Shown here in pieces: positions 7,652 through 16,981 of a DNA stretch of 64,000 bases. The notes below the pieces were generated by a model. It was not told where the DNA came from, searched no databases, and worked only from the letters and a program-made list of their open reading frames with translations. The DNA is taken from NCBI RefSeq assembly GCF_014650495.1, contig NZ_BMVB01000009.1, positions 124,001-188,000 of the forward strand. The letters are read 5' to 3'. This DNA is from Streptomyces cinnamoneus. Lineage in GTDB: Bacteria; Actinomycetota; Actinomycetes; Streptomycetales; Streptomycetaceae. Made by a program: the position numbers and the translations under genes. Positions within the stretch are counted from its first letter, which is position 1. Each line of letters starts with the position of its first letter.

Positions 7652-9774
7652 GCACGACCACCCCTGTCCGTACCGTCCCCGACGGGCCCGAGGACGAGCG
7701 TCCCCGGGGCGCCGAGGAGCACGGCCGCGTCTCCGGCGGCCTCTTCGACCCGGCGCAGCTGCTGAAGTCGCTGCCGGACGCGTTCCGCAAGCTCGACCCC
7801 CGGGTGATGGTCAAGGCCCCGGTCATGTTCGTGGTGCTGGTCGGCTCGGTGGCCACCACGGTGCTGGCACTGAAGGACCCGGGCGACTGGTTCGGCTGGG
7901 CGATCACGGTCTGGCTCTGGCTGACCGTCCTGTTCGCCAACCTCGCCGAGGCCGTCGCCGAGGGCCGCGGCAAGGCCCAGGCCGACACCCTGCGCAAGGC
8001 CAAGACCGACACGGTCGCGCGCCGGCTGACCGGCGACGGCGCCGAGGAGTCGGTGCCCGGCACCGAGCTGCGCGTGGGCGACCTGGTCGTCTGCGAGGCC
8101 GGCGACATCATCCCCGGCGACGGCGACGTCGTCGAGGGCGTGGCCTCCGTCGACGAGTCCGCCATCACGGGTGAGTCGGCGCCGGTCATCCGCGAGTCCG
8201 GAGGCGACCGCTCGGCCGTCACCGGCGGTACGAAGGTCCTCTCCGACCGCATCGTCATCAAGATCATGACGAAGCCCGGCGAGACCTTCATCGACCGGAT
8301 GATCAACCTGGTCGAGGGCGCCGCCCGCCAGAAGACGCCGAACGAGATAGCCCTCAACATCCTGCTGGCCTCGCTCACCATCGTCTTCCTGCTGGCCGTC
8401 GTCACCCTCCAGCCCTTCGCGATCTACGCGCAGGCCGAGCAGACGATGATCGTGCTGGCCGCCCTGCTGGTCTGCCTCATCCCGACCACCATCGGCGCGC
8501 TGCTCTCCGCCATCGGCATCGCCGGCATGGACCGGCTGGTGCAGCGCAACGTCCTGGCGATGTCCGGGCGCGCGGTGGAGGCCGCGGGCGACGTCTCGAC
8601 GCTGCTGCTCGACAAGACCGGCACCATCACCTACGGCAACCGCCGGGCGGCGGAGTTCGTGCCCGTCAAGGGCACCACGGCCGCCGAGGTGGCCGACGCC
8701 GCCCAGCTGTCCTCGCTCGCCGACGAGACGCCCGAGGGCCGCTCGATCGTCGTCCTCGCCAAGGAGAAGTACGGCCTGCGCGAACGTCACGAGGGCGAGC
8801 TCGTCGGTGCCGAGTGGGTGCCCTTCACGGCCCAGACCCGCATGTCGGGCGTGGACGTGGACGGCCGCAAGGTCCGCAAGGGCGCCACCGGTTCGGTCAT
8901 CGCCTGGGTCGAGGAGCGCGGCGGCCGCATCGCCGAGGACACCCGGGCGCTGACGGACGGGATCAGCCAGGCGGGCGGCACGCCGCTGCTCGTGGCAGTC
9001 GAAGAGGAACTCCCGGGGGGAAAGAGCGTCGCCCGCGTCCTGGGCGTCATCCACCTCAAGGACGTCGTCAAGGAGGGCATGCGCGAGCGCTTCGAGGAGC
9101 TGCGCCGCATGGGCATCAAGACCGTCATGATCACGGGTGACAACCCGCTGACGGCCGCGGCCATCGCCGAGGAGGCCGGCGTCGACGACTTCCTCGCCGA
9201 GGCCACCCCCGAGGACAAGATGGCCCTCATCAAGCGCGAGCAGGCCGGCGGCAAGCTGGTCGCGATGACGGGCGACGGCACGAACGACGCACCCGCGCTG
9301 GCCCAGGCCGACGTCGGCGTGGCCATGAACACCGGCACCTCGGCCGCCAAGGAGGCCGGGAACATGGTGGACCTGGACTCCGACCCGACCAAGCTCATCG
9401 AGATCGTTGAGATCGGCAAGCAGCTGCTCATCACGCGCGGCGCCCTGACGACCTTCTCGATCGCCAACGACGTCGCCAAGTACTTCGCCATCATCCCGGC
9501 GATGTTCGCGGTGGCCTACCCGGGCCTGGACAAGCTCAACATCATGGGTCTGACGTCCCCGGAGTCGGCGATCCTGTCGGCCGTCGTCTTCAACGCGCTG
9601 ATCATCGTGGCGCTGGTGCCGCTCGCCCTCAAGGGCGTGCGCTACCGACCGATGAGCGCCGACGCCATGCTCCGGCGCAACCTCTTGATCTACGGACTGG
9701 GCGGCCTCGTCTCCCCGTTCATCGGCATCAAGATCATCGACCTGCTCATCTCCCTCATCCCTGGCATCGGGTGA
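7648..9774 (+). CDS. kdpB: K+-transporting P-type ATPase, catalytic subunit B
   Basis: 708-aa P-type ATPase that energises K+ import through KdpA. The actuator motif [12 protein letters not shown], phosphorylated Asp322 in DKTGTIT, the nucleotide-binding region and [20 protein letters not shown] are all intact. The conserved Ser of the TGES region is present. The N-terminus (about 45 residues) is hydrophilic, then the first helices begin near [17 protein letters not shown]. The ATG overlaps the kdpA stop; kdpC follows after 7 bp. Confidence 0.98.
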   Translation: MSTTTPVRTVPDGPEDERPRGAEEHGRVSGGLFDPAQLLKSLPDAFRKLDPRVMVKAPVMFVVLVGSVATTVLALKDPGDWFGWAITVWLWLTVLFANLAEAVAEGRGKAQADTLRKAKTDTVARRLTGDGAEESVPGTELRVGDLVVCEAGDIIPGDGDVVEGVASVDESAITGESAPVIRESGGDRSAVTGGTKVLSDRIVIKIMTKPGETFIDRMINLVEGAARQKTPNEIALNILLASLTIVFLLAVVTLQPFAIYAQAEQTMIVLAALLVCLIPTTIGALLSAIGIAGMDRLVQRNVLAMSGRAVEAAGDVSTLLLDKTGTITYGNRRAAEFVPVKGTTAAEVADAAQLSSLADETPEGRSIVVLAKEKYGLRERHEGELVGAEWVPFTAQTRMSGVDVDGRKVRKGATGSVIAWVEERGGRIAEDTRALTDGISQAGGTPLLVAVEEELPGGKSVARVLGVIHLKDVVKEGMRERFEELRRMGIKTVMITGDNPLTAAAIAEEAGVDDFLAEATPEDKMALIKREQAGGKLVAMTGDGTNDAPALAQADVGVAMNTGTSAAKEAGNMVDLDSDPTKLIEIVEIGKQLLITRGALTTFSIANDVAKYFAIIPAMFAVAYPGLDKLNIMGLTSPESAILSAVVFNALIIVALVPLALKGVRYRPMSADAMLRRNLLIYGLGGLVSPFIGIKIIDLLISLIPGIG

Positions 9775-9781
9775 CGTCACC

Positions 9782-10432
9782 ATGAACAACTCCGTACGCA
9801 GCACGGCCCGCCTGCTGGGCGCGGGACTCCGCGCCCTGCTCGTCCTCACGGTGGTCTGCGGGGTGATCTACCCGCTGGTCGTCACCGGCATCGCCCAGGC
9901 GGCCTTCCACGACCAGGCCAACGGCTCGGAGATCACGTCCGGCGGCAGGTCCGTCGGTTCCGGGCTGCTGGGCCAGAGCTACACCCTCGAAGAGAAGGAC
10001 AAGGACGGCAACCCGCTGCCGGACCCGAAGTTCTTCCAGCCGCGCCCCTCGGCGGCCGGCCCGAACACGGAGAACACGCAGTACAAGCTGCTGGTCTCCG
10101 GTGCCTCCAACCTCGCCGCCGACAGCAAGGTCCTGCTGTCCTCGGTCGAGCAGCGCCGTACGGACGTCGCCGCCTTCAACGGCGTCTCCCCCTCGGCCGT
10201 CCCGGTGGACGCCCTGACCGCCTCCGCCTCGGGCCTCGACCCGCACATCTCGCCGGACTACGCCCGGCTGCAGGCGAAGCGCGTCGCCAAGGCCAACGGC
10301 CTGCCGGCGGCCACGGTCGAGAAGCTGGTCGAGGACCACGTCGACGGCCGTCTCCTGGGCTTCATGGGGGAGGAGCGCGTGAACGTCCTCAAGCTCAACG
10401 TGGCGCTCAAGGAGCTCAGGGCCCAGCACTGA
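9782..10432 (+). CDS. kdpC: K+-transporting ATPase subunit C
   Basis: 216 aa with one N-terminal helix (about 12-38) and an extracytoplasmic domain carrying the family motifs GSGLLGQSY, FQPRPSA, and SASGLDPHISPDYARLQAKR. KdpC is thought to increase the affinity of the pump for K+ or ATP. It is the last gene of kdpFABC; a 36-bp palindrome follows 27 bp after the stop. Confidence 0.96.
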   Translation: MNNSVRSTARLLGAGLRALLVLTVVCGVIYPLVVTGIAQAAFHDQANGSEITSGGRSVGSGLLGQSYTLEEKDKDGNPLPDPKFFQPRPSAAGPNTENTQYKLLVSGASNLAADSKVLLSSVEQRRTDVAAFNGVSPSAVPVDALTASASGLDPHISPDYARLQAKRVAKANGLPAATVEKLVEDHVDGRLLGFMGEERVNVLKLNVALKELRAQH

Positions 10433-10458
10433 CGCAGCACTGAGCCCGCCCGGGACGA

Positions 10459-10494
10459 CGGGGGTGGTCCGGACACGTGTCCGGACCACCCCCG
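10459..10494 (+). terminator. Palindromic terminator after kdpC
   Basis: Perfect 18+18 palindrome with arms beginning CGGGGGTGGTCC and ending GGACCACCCCCG, with no loop bases beyond the central ACGT. It lies between kdpC and the next gene on the same strand. No U tract follows, which is common for Streptomyces terminators. Confidence 0.75.
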
Positions 10495-10537
10495 TAAATG
10501 CGTGCCGGGGCGGGGGCCGAAGAGGCACGCTTGGACC

Positions 10538-12379
10538 GTGGTCACCTTGCCTCAGCAACCTCAAGTCGCCCCAGTGGTCCCGCACATGGTCGTCTGCGGT
10601 GACGACGGGCTCGTGCACCGGCTTGCGGCGGAGCTGTCCGGTCTCTACGGGGAGCGCGTCACCCTCGTCGTGCCGCCCGCGGGGGAGGGCCGCCGCCGGC
10701 CGGCGGCCGTCCAGGGGCGGGCCGCCGCGCTCCTCGGGCGGATGACGGGTGCCGTCGGGCGCGGTGCGAACGGCGGCCCCGCCGCCGCGGTGCGCGTCGT
10801 CGAGGCGCCCGGGCCCGACGACGAGGCGCTGGCCGAGGCCGGCGTCGAGCGGGCCATGGCCCTCGCGCTCGTCTACGACGACGACGAGACCAACATCCAG
10901 GCGGCCCTGCGCGCCCGCCGCATCAACCCGCGGCTGCGCCTGGTCATCCGCCTCTACAACCGCCGCCTCGGCCAGCACCTGGAGCAACTCCTCGACCAGG
11001 CCGCCCTCGTCGGGGACGCCGACGCCGGCACCACCGTCCTCTCGGACGCCGACACCGCCGCCCCGGCGCTGGTCGCCGCGGCCGTCGCCGGCACCAGCAA
11101 GGTCATCGAGGCGGGCGGCCTGCTGCTGCGCGCCGTCGAACGTCCCGCACCGGGCCCCGGCGCCACCGCCGCCCCCGGCACCTGCACGCTCGCGCTGCTC
11201 TCCGACGGCGACGGCCCCGACCTGCTGCCCGGTGAGCAGGAGGCGGAACGGGCCGCGACGCGCGGGCGGATCGTGCTGGAGACCGTGCGGTACACGGAGT
11301 CGGCGCCGGCGCCCGCCTCCCGGCTGGCGGCCGCCCGCAGCCTGCCGCTGGGGTCGTTCTTCTCGCGACGGTTGCGGTGGGCGCTGCTCGGGCTGGCGGC
11401 CGCCGTGTGCGGGCTGGCGGTGGCGTCGTGGCTGGTCGTCGAGGAGAGCAGTGCGAAGCACGCGATGTACCTGTCGTTGCTGGACCTGTTCGCCATCAAC
11501 GACCCGGCCAAGGACGAGTCGACGGGCCGCAAGGTCCTCCAGCTCCTCTCGGGGCTGGTGGGGCTGTTGTTGCTGCCCCTGTTGCTGGCCGCGGCGCTGG
11601 AAGGGCTGGGCACGTTCCGGTCCGCCTCCGCGCTGCGGCGTCCGCCGCGTGGCCTGTCGGGGCACGTGGTGCTGCTGGGCCTGGGCAAGATCGGGGCGCG
11701 CGTGCTCGTCCGGCTGCGCGAGCTCGGCATCCCCGTGGTGTGCGTGGAGCGCGACCCGCAGGCCCGCGGCATCTCCCTGGCCCGTTCGCTGCGGGTGCCG
11801 ACGGTCATCGGCGACATCACCGAGGAGGGCGTGCTGGAGGCCGCGAAGATCGGCGACAGCCGCACCCTGCTGGCCCTCACCAGCAGCGACACCACCAACC
11901 TGGAGGCGGTGCTGTACGCCCGGGCCGTCAAGCCGGACGTCCGGGTGGTCATGCGCCTGTACGAGGACCGCTTCGCCCGCGCCGTCTACCGCACCCTGCG
12001 CGACTCCCACCCCCGGGCGCTGACCCGCAGCAGAAGCGTTTCCTTCCTGGCCGCTCCGGCGTTCGCCGCGGCGATGATGGGCCGCCGGATCCTGGGCGCG
12101 ATCCCGGTGGAGCGCGGCGTGCTCCTGATCGCGGCCCTGGACGTGGCGGGCTGCGCGGAGCTGGAGGGCCGTACGGCGGCGCAGGCGTGCCGCCCGGGTG
12201 CGTGGCGGGTCCTGGCGGTGGACCAGGGGCCCGACGGCCGGCATCCCGGAGCGCAGCCGGGGGAGCCGCCCGCCGGTCACGTCCTGGGCCCCGGCGACCG
12301 CGTGGTGGTGGCCGCGACCCGGCAGGGCCTGGCAGACCTGCTGGGTCGCCGGTCCCGGCCGCGCACGGACGTACGGTGA
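10538..12379 (+). CDS. Membrane protein with two TrkA-N/RCK NAD-binding domains
   Basis: About 613 aa. An N-terminal Rossmann-like TrkA-N domain (HMVVCGDDGLVHRLAAEL) is followed by two helices near 275-300 and 330-355, and a second TrkA-N domain with GHVVLLGLGKIGARVLVRL and ERDPQARGISLARSLRVP. A C-terminal regulatory part follows. The layout (RCK, pore-like hydrophobic segment, RCK) resembles ligand-gated K+ channels such as CASTOR/POLLUX, but no TVGYG filter is visible, so it may instead gate another transporter. GTG 10538 is the assumed start, weakly supported. Its place between kdpC and kdpD suggests a role in K+ homeostasis. Confidence 0.72.
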   Translation: MVTLPQQPQVAPVVPHMVVCGDDGLVHRLAAELSGLYGERVTLVVPPAGEGRRRPAAVQGRAAALLGRMTGAVGRGANGGPAAAVRVVEAPGPDDEALAEAGVERAMALALVYDDDETNIQAALRARRINPRLRLVIRLYNRRLGQHLEQLLDQAALVGDADAGTTVLSDADTAAPALVAAAVAGTSKVIEAGGLLLRAVERPAPGPGATAAPGTCTLALLSDGDGPDLLPGEQEAERAATRGRIVLETVRYTESAPAPASRLAAARSLPLGSFFSRRLRWALLGLAAAVCGLAVASWLVVEESSAKHAMYLSLLDLFAINDPAKDESTGRKVLQLLSGLVGLLLLPLLLAAALEGLGTFRSASALRRPPRGLSGHVVLLGLGKIGARVLVRLRELGIPVVCVERDPQARGISLARSLRVPTVIGDITEEGVLEAAKIGDSRTLLALTSSDTTNLEAVLYARAVKPDVRVVMRLYEDRFARAVYRTLRDSHPRALTRSRSVSFLAAPAFAAAMMGRRILGAIPVERGVLLIAALDVAGCAELEGRTAAQACRPGAWRVLAVDQGPDGRHPGAQPGEPPAGHVLGPGDRVVVAATRQGLADLLGRRSRPRTDVR

Positions 12380-12407
12380 GCCGTACGGGGAACGGGAGTT
12401 CGCCCCC

Positions 12408-12747
12408 GTGCGGTGGCGGCACGTGGTGAGTCTGCTGACGGGCCCGAGGCTGGTCCTGCTGATCGTGGTGCCGCTGTTCCTGCTGGCGGCCTTGCGTAAG
12501 TCCGCCCAACCGGCCCAGCGCCGCGGCTGGTTACCCGGCCGCCTCGCCGACGGCGCCCTGGGCGCCCGGGGGGGGCGGGGCGACCGCCACGGAGGAGCTG
12601 CACGCCCTCGTCTATCCGAGCAAGCGGGTCCAGCTGGAGCAGCGCCGCATCGGGCTGGTGCTCCGCGACGACGAGCAGGACGGCGCCCCGCGGCGGACCG
12701 GCATCGACCTCGACGCGGGGACGGCCAGACTGCCCGGCGGGCGGTAG
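12408..12747 (+). pseudogene. DUF6191-like small membrane protein interrupted by a frameshift
   Basis: The 5' part reads as one helix (GPRLVLLIVVPLFLLAALRK) then GWLPGRLADGALGA. The 3' part, in another frame, reads TEELHALVYPSKRVQLEQRR and DDEQDGAPRRTGIDLD, the conserved tail I associate with DUF6191. The frames join if one G is removed from the G8 run at 12568-12575, so either the gene is broken, the run is a sequencing error, or slippage occurs. The 5' part carries a TTA codon at 12531. A GGGGAACGGGAG sequence precedes GTG 12408. The family assignment is from memory. Confidence 0.55.
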
Positions 12748-12756
12748 CGGCGCGGA

Positions 12757-12882
12757 CCGTTCGCCGCATGCCGTCCGTTCACCGCACGCCGTCCGTTCAC
12801 CGCACGCCGACCGTTCGCCGCATGCCGTCCGTTCGCCGCATGCCGTCCGTCCATCGCACGCCGACCGTTCACCACACGTCGC
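12757..12882. repeat. Seven 18-bp tandem repeats
   Basis: Unit CCGTTCRCCGCAYGCCGW repeated seven times, the last two degenerate. The array starts 10 bp after the frameshifted gene and runs over the 3' end of the acetyltransferase gene on the other strand, including its stop codon at 12869-12871. Period 18 would encode a 6-residue repeat in any frame, but no gene spans it. Confidence 0.85.
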
Positions 12883-13405
12883 CCGGCCGCCAGTCGCAGG
12901 TCAGCTCCCCGTCGAGGTCGAGCGCGGCCCGCAGCGGCAGCACGAAGAGGCAGCCGTCCTCGTCCGGCGTGCGTGCGATGCCCGTCGGCGCGAGCACGGA
13001 GGAGGGGCCGCGCCACCGCTGCCAGCCGCGGCCCGTGTAGAGGGGGACCGCCTCGTCGGCGGCGCCGAGGGCGCCCAGCTCGTACGCGCCCCGGCGCAGC
13101 ACCTGCTCCAGGGCCTCCATCACGGCCGAGCCGTGCCCGCGCCGCCACAGGCCGGGCCGCACCGCCACGCCCTCGACGTACCCGGTGCGCAGGGCGCGGC
13201 CGCCGTGCAGCATGCGGCGCTGGACGAGCGCGCCGTGGGCGACGAGCTCGCCGCCCTCCTGCACCAGGGCGTGCATGCCGCCGACCGTGTGGTCCCAGTC
13301 GTCGTCGGTGAAGTCGCCCTCGAAGGCGTCGTCCAGCAGGCTGCGGATCGCCAGGAGCTCGTCGCCGGTGAGCCGGGAGGTGTGCACGGTTCGTGTCTCC
13401 GTCAT
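12869..13405 (-). CDS. AAC(2')-type aminoglycoside N-acetyltransferase
   Basis: 178-aa GNAT protein. The start (TRTVHTSRLTGDELLAIRSL), WDHTVGGMHALV, the acetyl-CoA region ALRTGYVEGVAVRPGLWRRG, LYTGRGWQRWRGPSSVLAPT and the ending CDWRPGDVW closely match mycobacterial AAC(2')-Ic as I remember it. The family acetylates the 2' amino group of gentamicin/tobramycin-type drugs. Whether this copy gives resistance or has a housekeeping substrate cannot be told. ATG 13405 is preferred to 13414 because the family begins MTETRT-like. It lies inside the kdp region on the opposite strand. Confidence 0.85.
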   Translation of the reverse strand: MTETRTVHTSRLTGDELLAIRSLLDDAFEGDFTDDDWDHTVGGMHALVQEGGELVAHGALVQRRMLHGGRALRTGYVEGVAVRPGLWRRGHGSAVMEALEQVLRRGAYELGALGAADEAVPLYTGRGWQRWRGPSSVLAPTGIARTPDEDGCLFVLPLRAALDLDGELTCDWRPGDVW

Positions 13406-13623
13406 GCGGCCCAACCTCGCAACCGGGCGAGAAGGGTGTCAAGGCGGTTTCGCCGGGGCCGGAACGGGCGTTACGGCCGGAGGCGTCAGAGGTGCGTCAA
13501 TACCTGCCGTCCGACCGCCTCGCGCCCGAAATGCCCGAATCGCTCGCCGTAAGGTCGGGCATGCGCGGCAGTGCTGCACCTCGGGACGGAGAACCGGCCC
13601 GAACACCGTCGCGATTCGTGAAA

Positions 13624-13629
13624 GACAAT
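13624..13629 (+). promoter_or_regulatory. Candidate -10 for a leaderless kdpDE transcript
   Basis: GACAAT lies 6 nt before the kdpD ATG at 13636, the spacing expected for a leaderless message. CGTCA repeats at 13484 and 13495 lie about 130 bp upstream. No clear -35 is seen. Confidence 0.3.
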
Positions 13630-13635
13630 GGGGCC

Positions 13636-16191
13636 ATGGGACGCGGCAACCTTCGGATCTACCTCGGCGCGGCACCGGGCGTCGGCAAGACCTACGCCAT
13701 GCTCTCCGAGGCGCACCGCCGGGTGGAGCGCGGCACCGACGTGGTCGTCGGCTTCGTCGAACACCACGGGCGCCCGCGCACCGAGGTCATGCTGCACGGC
13801 CTGGAAGAGGTGACCCGCCGCGAGATCGCCTACCGCGACGCGGTCTTCACCGAGATGGACGTGGACGCCGTCCTGGCCCGCCGGCCGCGCGTGGCCCTGG
13901 TGGACGAGCTGGCCCACACCAACGTCCCCGGCTCCCGCAACACCAAGCGCTGGCAGGACGTCGAGGAACTGCTGCAGGCGGGCATCGACGTCGTCTCGAC
14001 CGTCAACATCCAGCACCTGGAGTCGCTGGGCGACGTGGTCGAGTCGATAACGGGCGTACGGCAGCGCGAGACGGTCCCCGACGAGGTCGTGCGCCGCGCG
14101 GACCAGATCGAGCTCGTCGACATGTCGCCGCAGGCCCTGCGCCGCCGCATGGCGCACGGCAACATCTACAAGCCCGACAAGGTCGACGCCGCCCTCTCCA
14201 ACTACTTCCGCCCCGGCAACCTCACCGCCCTGCGCGAGCTGGCCCTGCTGTGGACCGCCGACCGCGTCGACGAGTACCTGCGCCAGTACCGCACCGAGCA
14301 CGACGTCTCGACCATCTGGCACGCCCGCGAACGCATCGTCGTCGGCCTCACCGGCGGCCCCGAGGGCCGCACCCTCATCCGCCGCGCCGCCCGCATGGCG
14401 GCCAAGGGCTCCGGCAGCGAGATCCTCGCCGTCTACATCGCCCGCAGCGACGGCCTGACCTCCGCCTCGCCCAAGGAACTGGCGGTCCAGCGCACGCTGG
14501 TGGAGGACCTCGGCGGCACGTTCCACCACGTCATAGGCGATGACGTGCCGGCCTCGCTGCTGGAGTTCGCGCGCGGCGTCAACGCCAGCCAGATCGTGCT
14601 CGGCTCCAGCCGGCGCAAGACCTGGCAGTACGTCTTCGGGCCCGGCGTGGGCGCCACCGTCGCCCGCGACTCCGGCCCGGACCTCGACGTCCACATCGTC
14701 ACGCACGAGGAGGTCGCCAAGGGGCGAGGCCTGCCGGTGGCCCGCGGCGCCCGGCTCGGCCGGGGCCGGATCGTGGCCGGCTGGGCGGTCGGCGCGCTGG
14801 TCCCGGTGCTGCTCAGCCTGCTGCTGACGCGGGTCCTCCCGCCGCTCGGGCTCGCCAACGACATGCTGATCTTCCTGTGCACGACGATCGTGGCGGCCCT
14901 GCTCGGCGGCGTGTGGCCGGCCCTGGCGTCGGCGGCCCTCGGCTCGCTGCTGCTGAACTACTACTTCGTCGAGCCCGTCCACCGGTGGACGATCACCGAC
15001 TCGAAGAACATCATCGCCATCGCGATATTCGTCTTCGTCGCGATCTCCGTGGCGTCCGTCGTCGACCTCGCGGCCCGCCGCACCCACCAGGCCGCCCGGC
15101 TGCGGGCGGAGTCGGAGATCCTCTCCTTCCTCGCCGGCAGCATCCTGCGCGGCGAGACCAGCCTGGACGCCCTGCTGGAGCGGGTCCGCGAGACCTTCGG
15201 CATGGAGTCCGTCGCCCTGCTGGAGCGCGCCAGCGACGTCGACCCGTGGACGTGCGCGAGCAGCGTCGTCACCAGCTCCGGCAAGCCCCTGCTGCGCCCG
15301 GAGGACGCCGACGTCGACATGCCCGTCGGCGACAACCTCGCGCTGGCCCTCTCCGGCCGGGTGCTGCCCGCCGAGGACCGGCGGGTGCTGGCGGCCTTCG
15401 CCGCGCAGGCCGCGGTCGTCCTGGACCGCCAGCGGCTCGTCGGCGAGGCCGAGCAGGCCCGGGAGCTCGCCGAGGGCAACCGCATCCGCACGGCCCTGCT
15501 GGCCGCCGTCAGCCACGACCTGCGCACGCCGCTGGCCGGCATCAAGGCGTCGGTGACCTCCCTGCGCTCCGACGACGTCGCCTGGTCCGAGGAGGACGAG
15601 GCCGAGCTGCTGGCCGGCATCGAGGACGGCGCCGACCGGCTCGACCACCTCGTGGGCAACCTCCTGGACATGTCCCGCCTCCAGACCGGCACCGTCACGC
15701 CGCTGATCAGGGAGATCGACCTCGACGAGGTCGTCCCGATGGCCCTGGGCGGCGTCCCCGAGGGCAGCGTCACGCTCGACATCCCCGAGACGCTGCCCAT
15801 GGTGGCCGTCGACCCGGGCCTGCTGGAACGCAGCGTCGCGAACATCGTCGAGAACGCGGTCAAGTACAACCCCGAGGGCCGGGAGCCCGTCCTCGTGGCC
15901 GCCAGCGCCCTCGGCAACCGCGTGGAGGTGCGGGTGGCCGACCGGGGCCCCGGCGTCCCCGACAGCGCCAAGGACCGCATCTTCGAGCCCTTCCAGCGCT
16001 ACGGCGACGCCCCGCGCGGCGCCGGTGTGGGCCTCGGCCTTGCGGTCGCCCGTGGCTTCGCCGAGGCCATGGGCGGCACGCTGGCGGCCGAGGACACCCC
16101 CGGCGGCGGGATGACCATGGTCCTCACGCTGCGGGCCGCCGGCGGCCGGCCGCCCGTACGGCCGGACCTGCCCGCCCAGGCCACCACGTGA
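13636..16191 (+). CDS. kdpD: Sensor histidine kinase KdpD
   Basis: 851-aa K+/turgor sensor. The N-terminal KdpD domain has Walker A GAAPGVGKT (about 11-19) and the Walker B-like VALVDELAHTNVPGSRN. A USP-like domain follows (about 230-355), then four closely spaced helices (about 375-475), a GAF-like linker, HisKA with His627 in AAVSHDLRTPLAG, and a HATPase domain (ENAVKYN, GVGLGLAVARGF). In many bacteria c-di-AMP binds the USP region; that cannot be judged here. ATG 13636 gives MGRGNLRIYLG, the family start. kdpE follows 100 bp downstream. Confidence 0.97.
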   Translation: MGRGNLRIYLGAAPGVGKTYAMLSEAHRRVERGTDVVVGFVEHHGRPRTEVMLHGLEEVTRREIAYRDAVFTEMDVDAVLARRPRVALVDELAHTNVPGSRNTKRWQDVEELLQAGIDVVSTVNIQHLESLGDVVESITGVRQRETVPDEVVRRADQIELVDMSPQALRRRMAHGNIYKPDKVDAALSNYFRPGNLTALRELALLWTADRVDEYLRQYRTEHDVSTIWHARERIVVGLTGGPEGRTLIRRAARMAAKGSGSEILAVYIARSDGLTSASPKELAVQRTLVEDLGGTFHHVIGDDVPASLLEFARGVNASQIVLGSSRRKTWQYVFGPGVGATVARDSGPDLDVHIVTHEEVAKGRGLPVARGARLGRGRIVAGWAVGALVPVLLSLLLTRVLPPLGLANDMLIFLCTTIVAALLGGVWPALASAALGSLLLNYYFVEPVHRWTITDSKNIIAIAIFVFVAISVASVVDLAARRTHQAARLRAESEILSFLAGSILRGETSLDALLERVRETFGMESVALLERASDVDPWTCASSVVTSSGKPLLRPEDADVDMPVGDNLALALSGRVLPAEDRRVLAAFAAQAAVVLDRQRLVGEAEQARELAEGNRIRTALLAAVSHDLRTPLAGIKASVTSLRSDDVAWSEEDEAELLAGIEDGADRLDHLVGNLLDMSRLQTGTVTPLIREIDLDEVVPMALGGVPEGSVTLDIPETLPMVAVDPGLLERSVANIVENAVKYNPEGREPVLVAASALGNRVEVRVADRGPGVPDSAKDRIFEPFQRYGDAPRGAGVGLGLAVARGFAEAMGGTLAAEDTPGGGMTMVLTLRAAGGRPPVRPDLPAQATT

Positions 16192-16291
16192 GCCCGGCGC
16201 CGCCGCACGGGACCGTCGCCGCACAGACCGAACCGGACCAGGATCCCGGGCCCCGTGGCGGGGCCCGCATGAACAGCAGAGGTGGTTCAGC

Positions 16292-16981
16292 ATGAACCGG
16301 GTGCTCGTGGTGGACGACGAGCCGCAGATCGTCCGCGCCCTCGTGATCAACCTCAAGGCGCGGAAGTACGAGGTCGACGCCGCGCCCGACGGCGCCACCG
16401 CCCTCCAGCTCGCCGCCGCGCGCCACCCCGACGTGGTCATCCTCGACCTCGGCCTGCCGGACATGGACGGCGTCGAGGTGATCAAGGGCCTGCGTGGCTG
16501 GACCCGTGTGCCGATCCTGGTCCTCTCCGCCCGCCAGACCTCCGACGAGAAGGTCGAGGCGCTCGACGCGGGCGCCGACGACTACGTCACCAAGCCGTTC
16601 GGCATGGACGAGCTGCTGGCCAGACTGCGCGCCGCCGTCCGGCGGGCCGAGCCGACGGGTCCGTCGGCGGCGGGCGACGACGCGATCATCGAGACCGCGG
16701 TGTTCACCGTCGACCTCGCGGCGAAGAAGGTCAACCGCGGAGGCAAGGACGTACGCCTCACGCCGACCGAGTGGCACCTGCTGGAGGTTCTCGTGCGCAA
16801 TACGGGACGTCTTGTCAGCCAGAAGCAACTGCTGCAGGAGGTCTGGGGCCCGTCGTACGGGACCGAGACGAACTACCTGCGGGTCTACATGGCCCAGCTG
16901 CGGCGCAAACTGGAGCTCGACCCCTCGCACCCGCAGCACTTCATCACGGAGCCGGGGATGGGGTACCGCTTCGAGGTGTGA
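16292..16981 (+). CDS. kdpE: Response regulator KdpE
   Basis: 229-aa OmpR/PhoB regulator. The receiver has the acidic pair VVDDE, phospho-acceptor Asp52 in VILDLGLPDMDG and the KPFG lysine. The winged helix has LTPTEWHLLEVLVRNTGRLV and NYLRVYMAQLRRKLE, ending GMGYRFEV. It should activate kdpFABC when K+ is limiting. AGAGGTGGTT serves as ribosome binding site. The last 40 bp of the coding region are duplicated 93 bp downstream. Confidence 0.96.
   Translation: MNRVLVVDDEPQIVRALVINLKARKYEVDAAPDGATALQLAAARHPDVVILDLGLPDMDGVEVIKGLRGWTRVPILVLSARQTSDEKVEALDAGADDYVTKPFGMDELLARLRAAVRRAEPTGPSAAGDDAIIETAVFTVDLAAKKVNRGGKDVRLTPTEWHLLEVLVRNTGRLVSQKQLLQEVWGPSYGTETNYLRVYMAQLRRKLELDPSHPQHFITEPGMGYRFEV

Noticed and set aside
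5912..9849. Very long antisense frames opposite kdpA and kdpB
   Set aside because: Third-position GC bias of the real genes keeps the opposite frame open. The products are rich in D, G, R and H with no domain, while the sense frames are textbook Kdp subunits.
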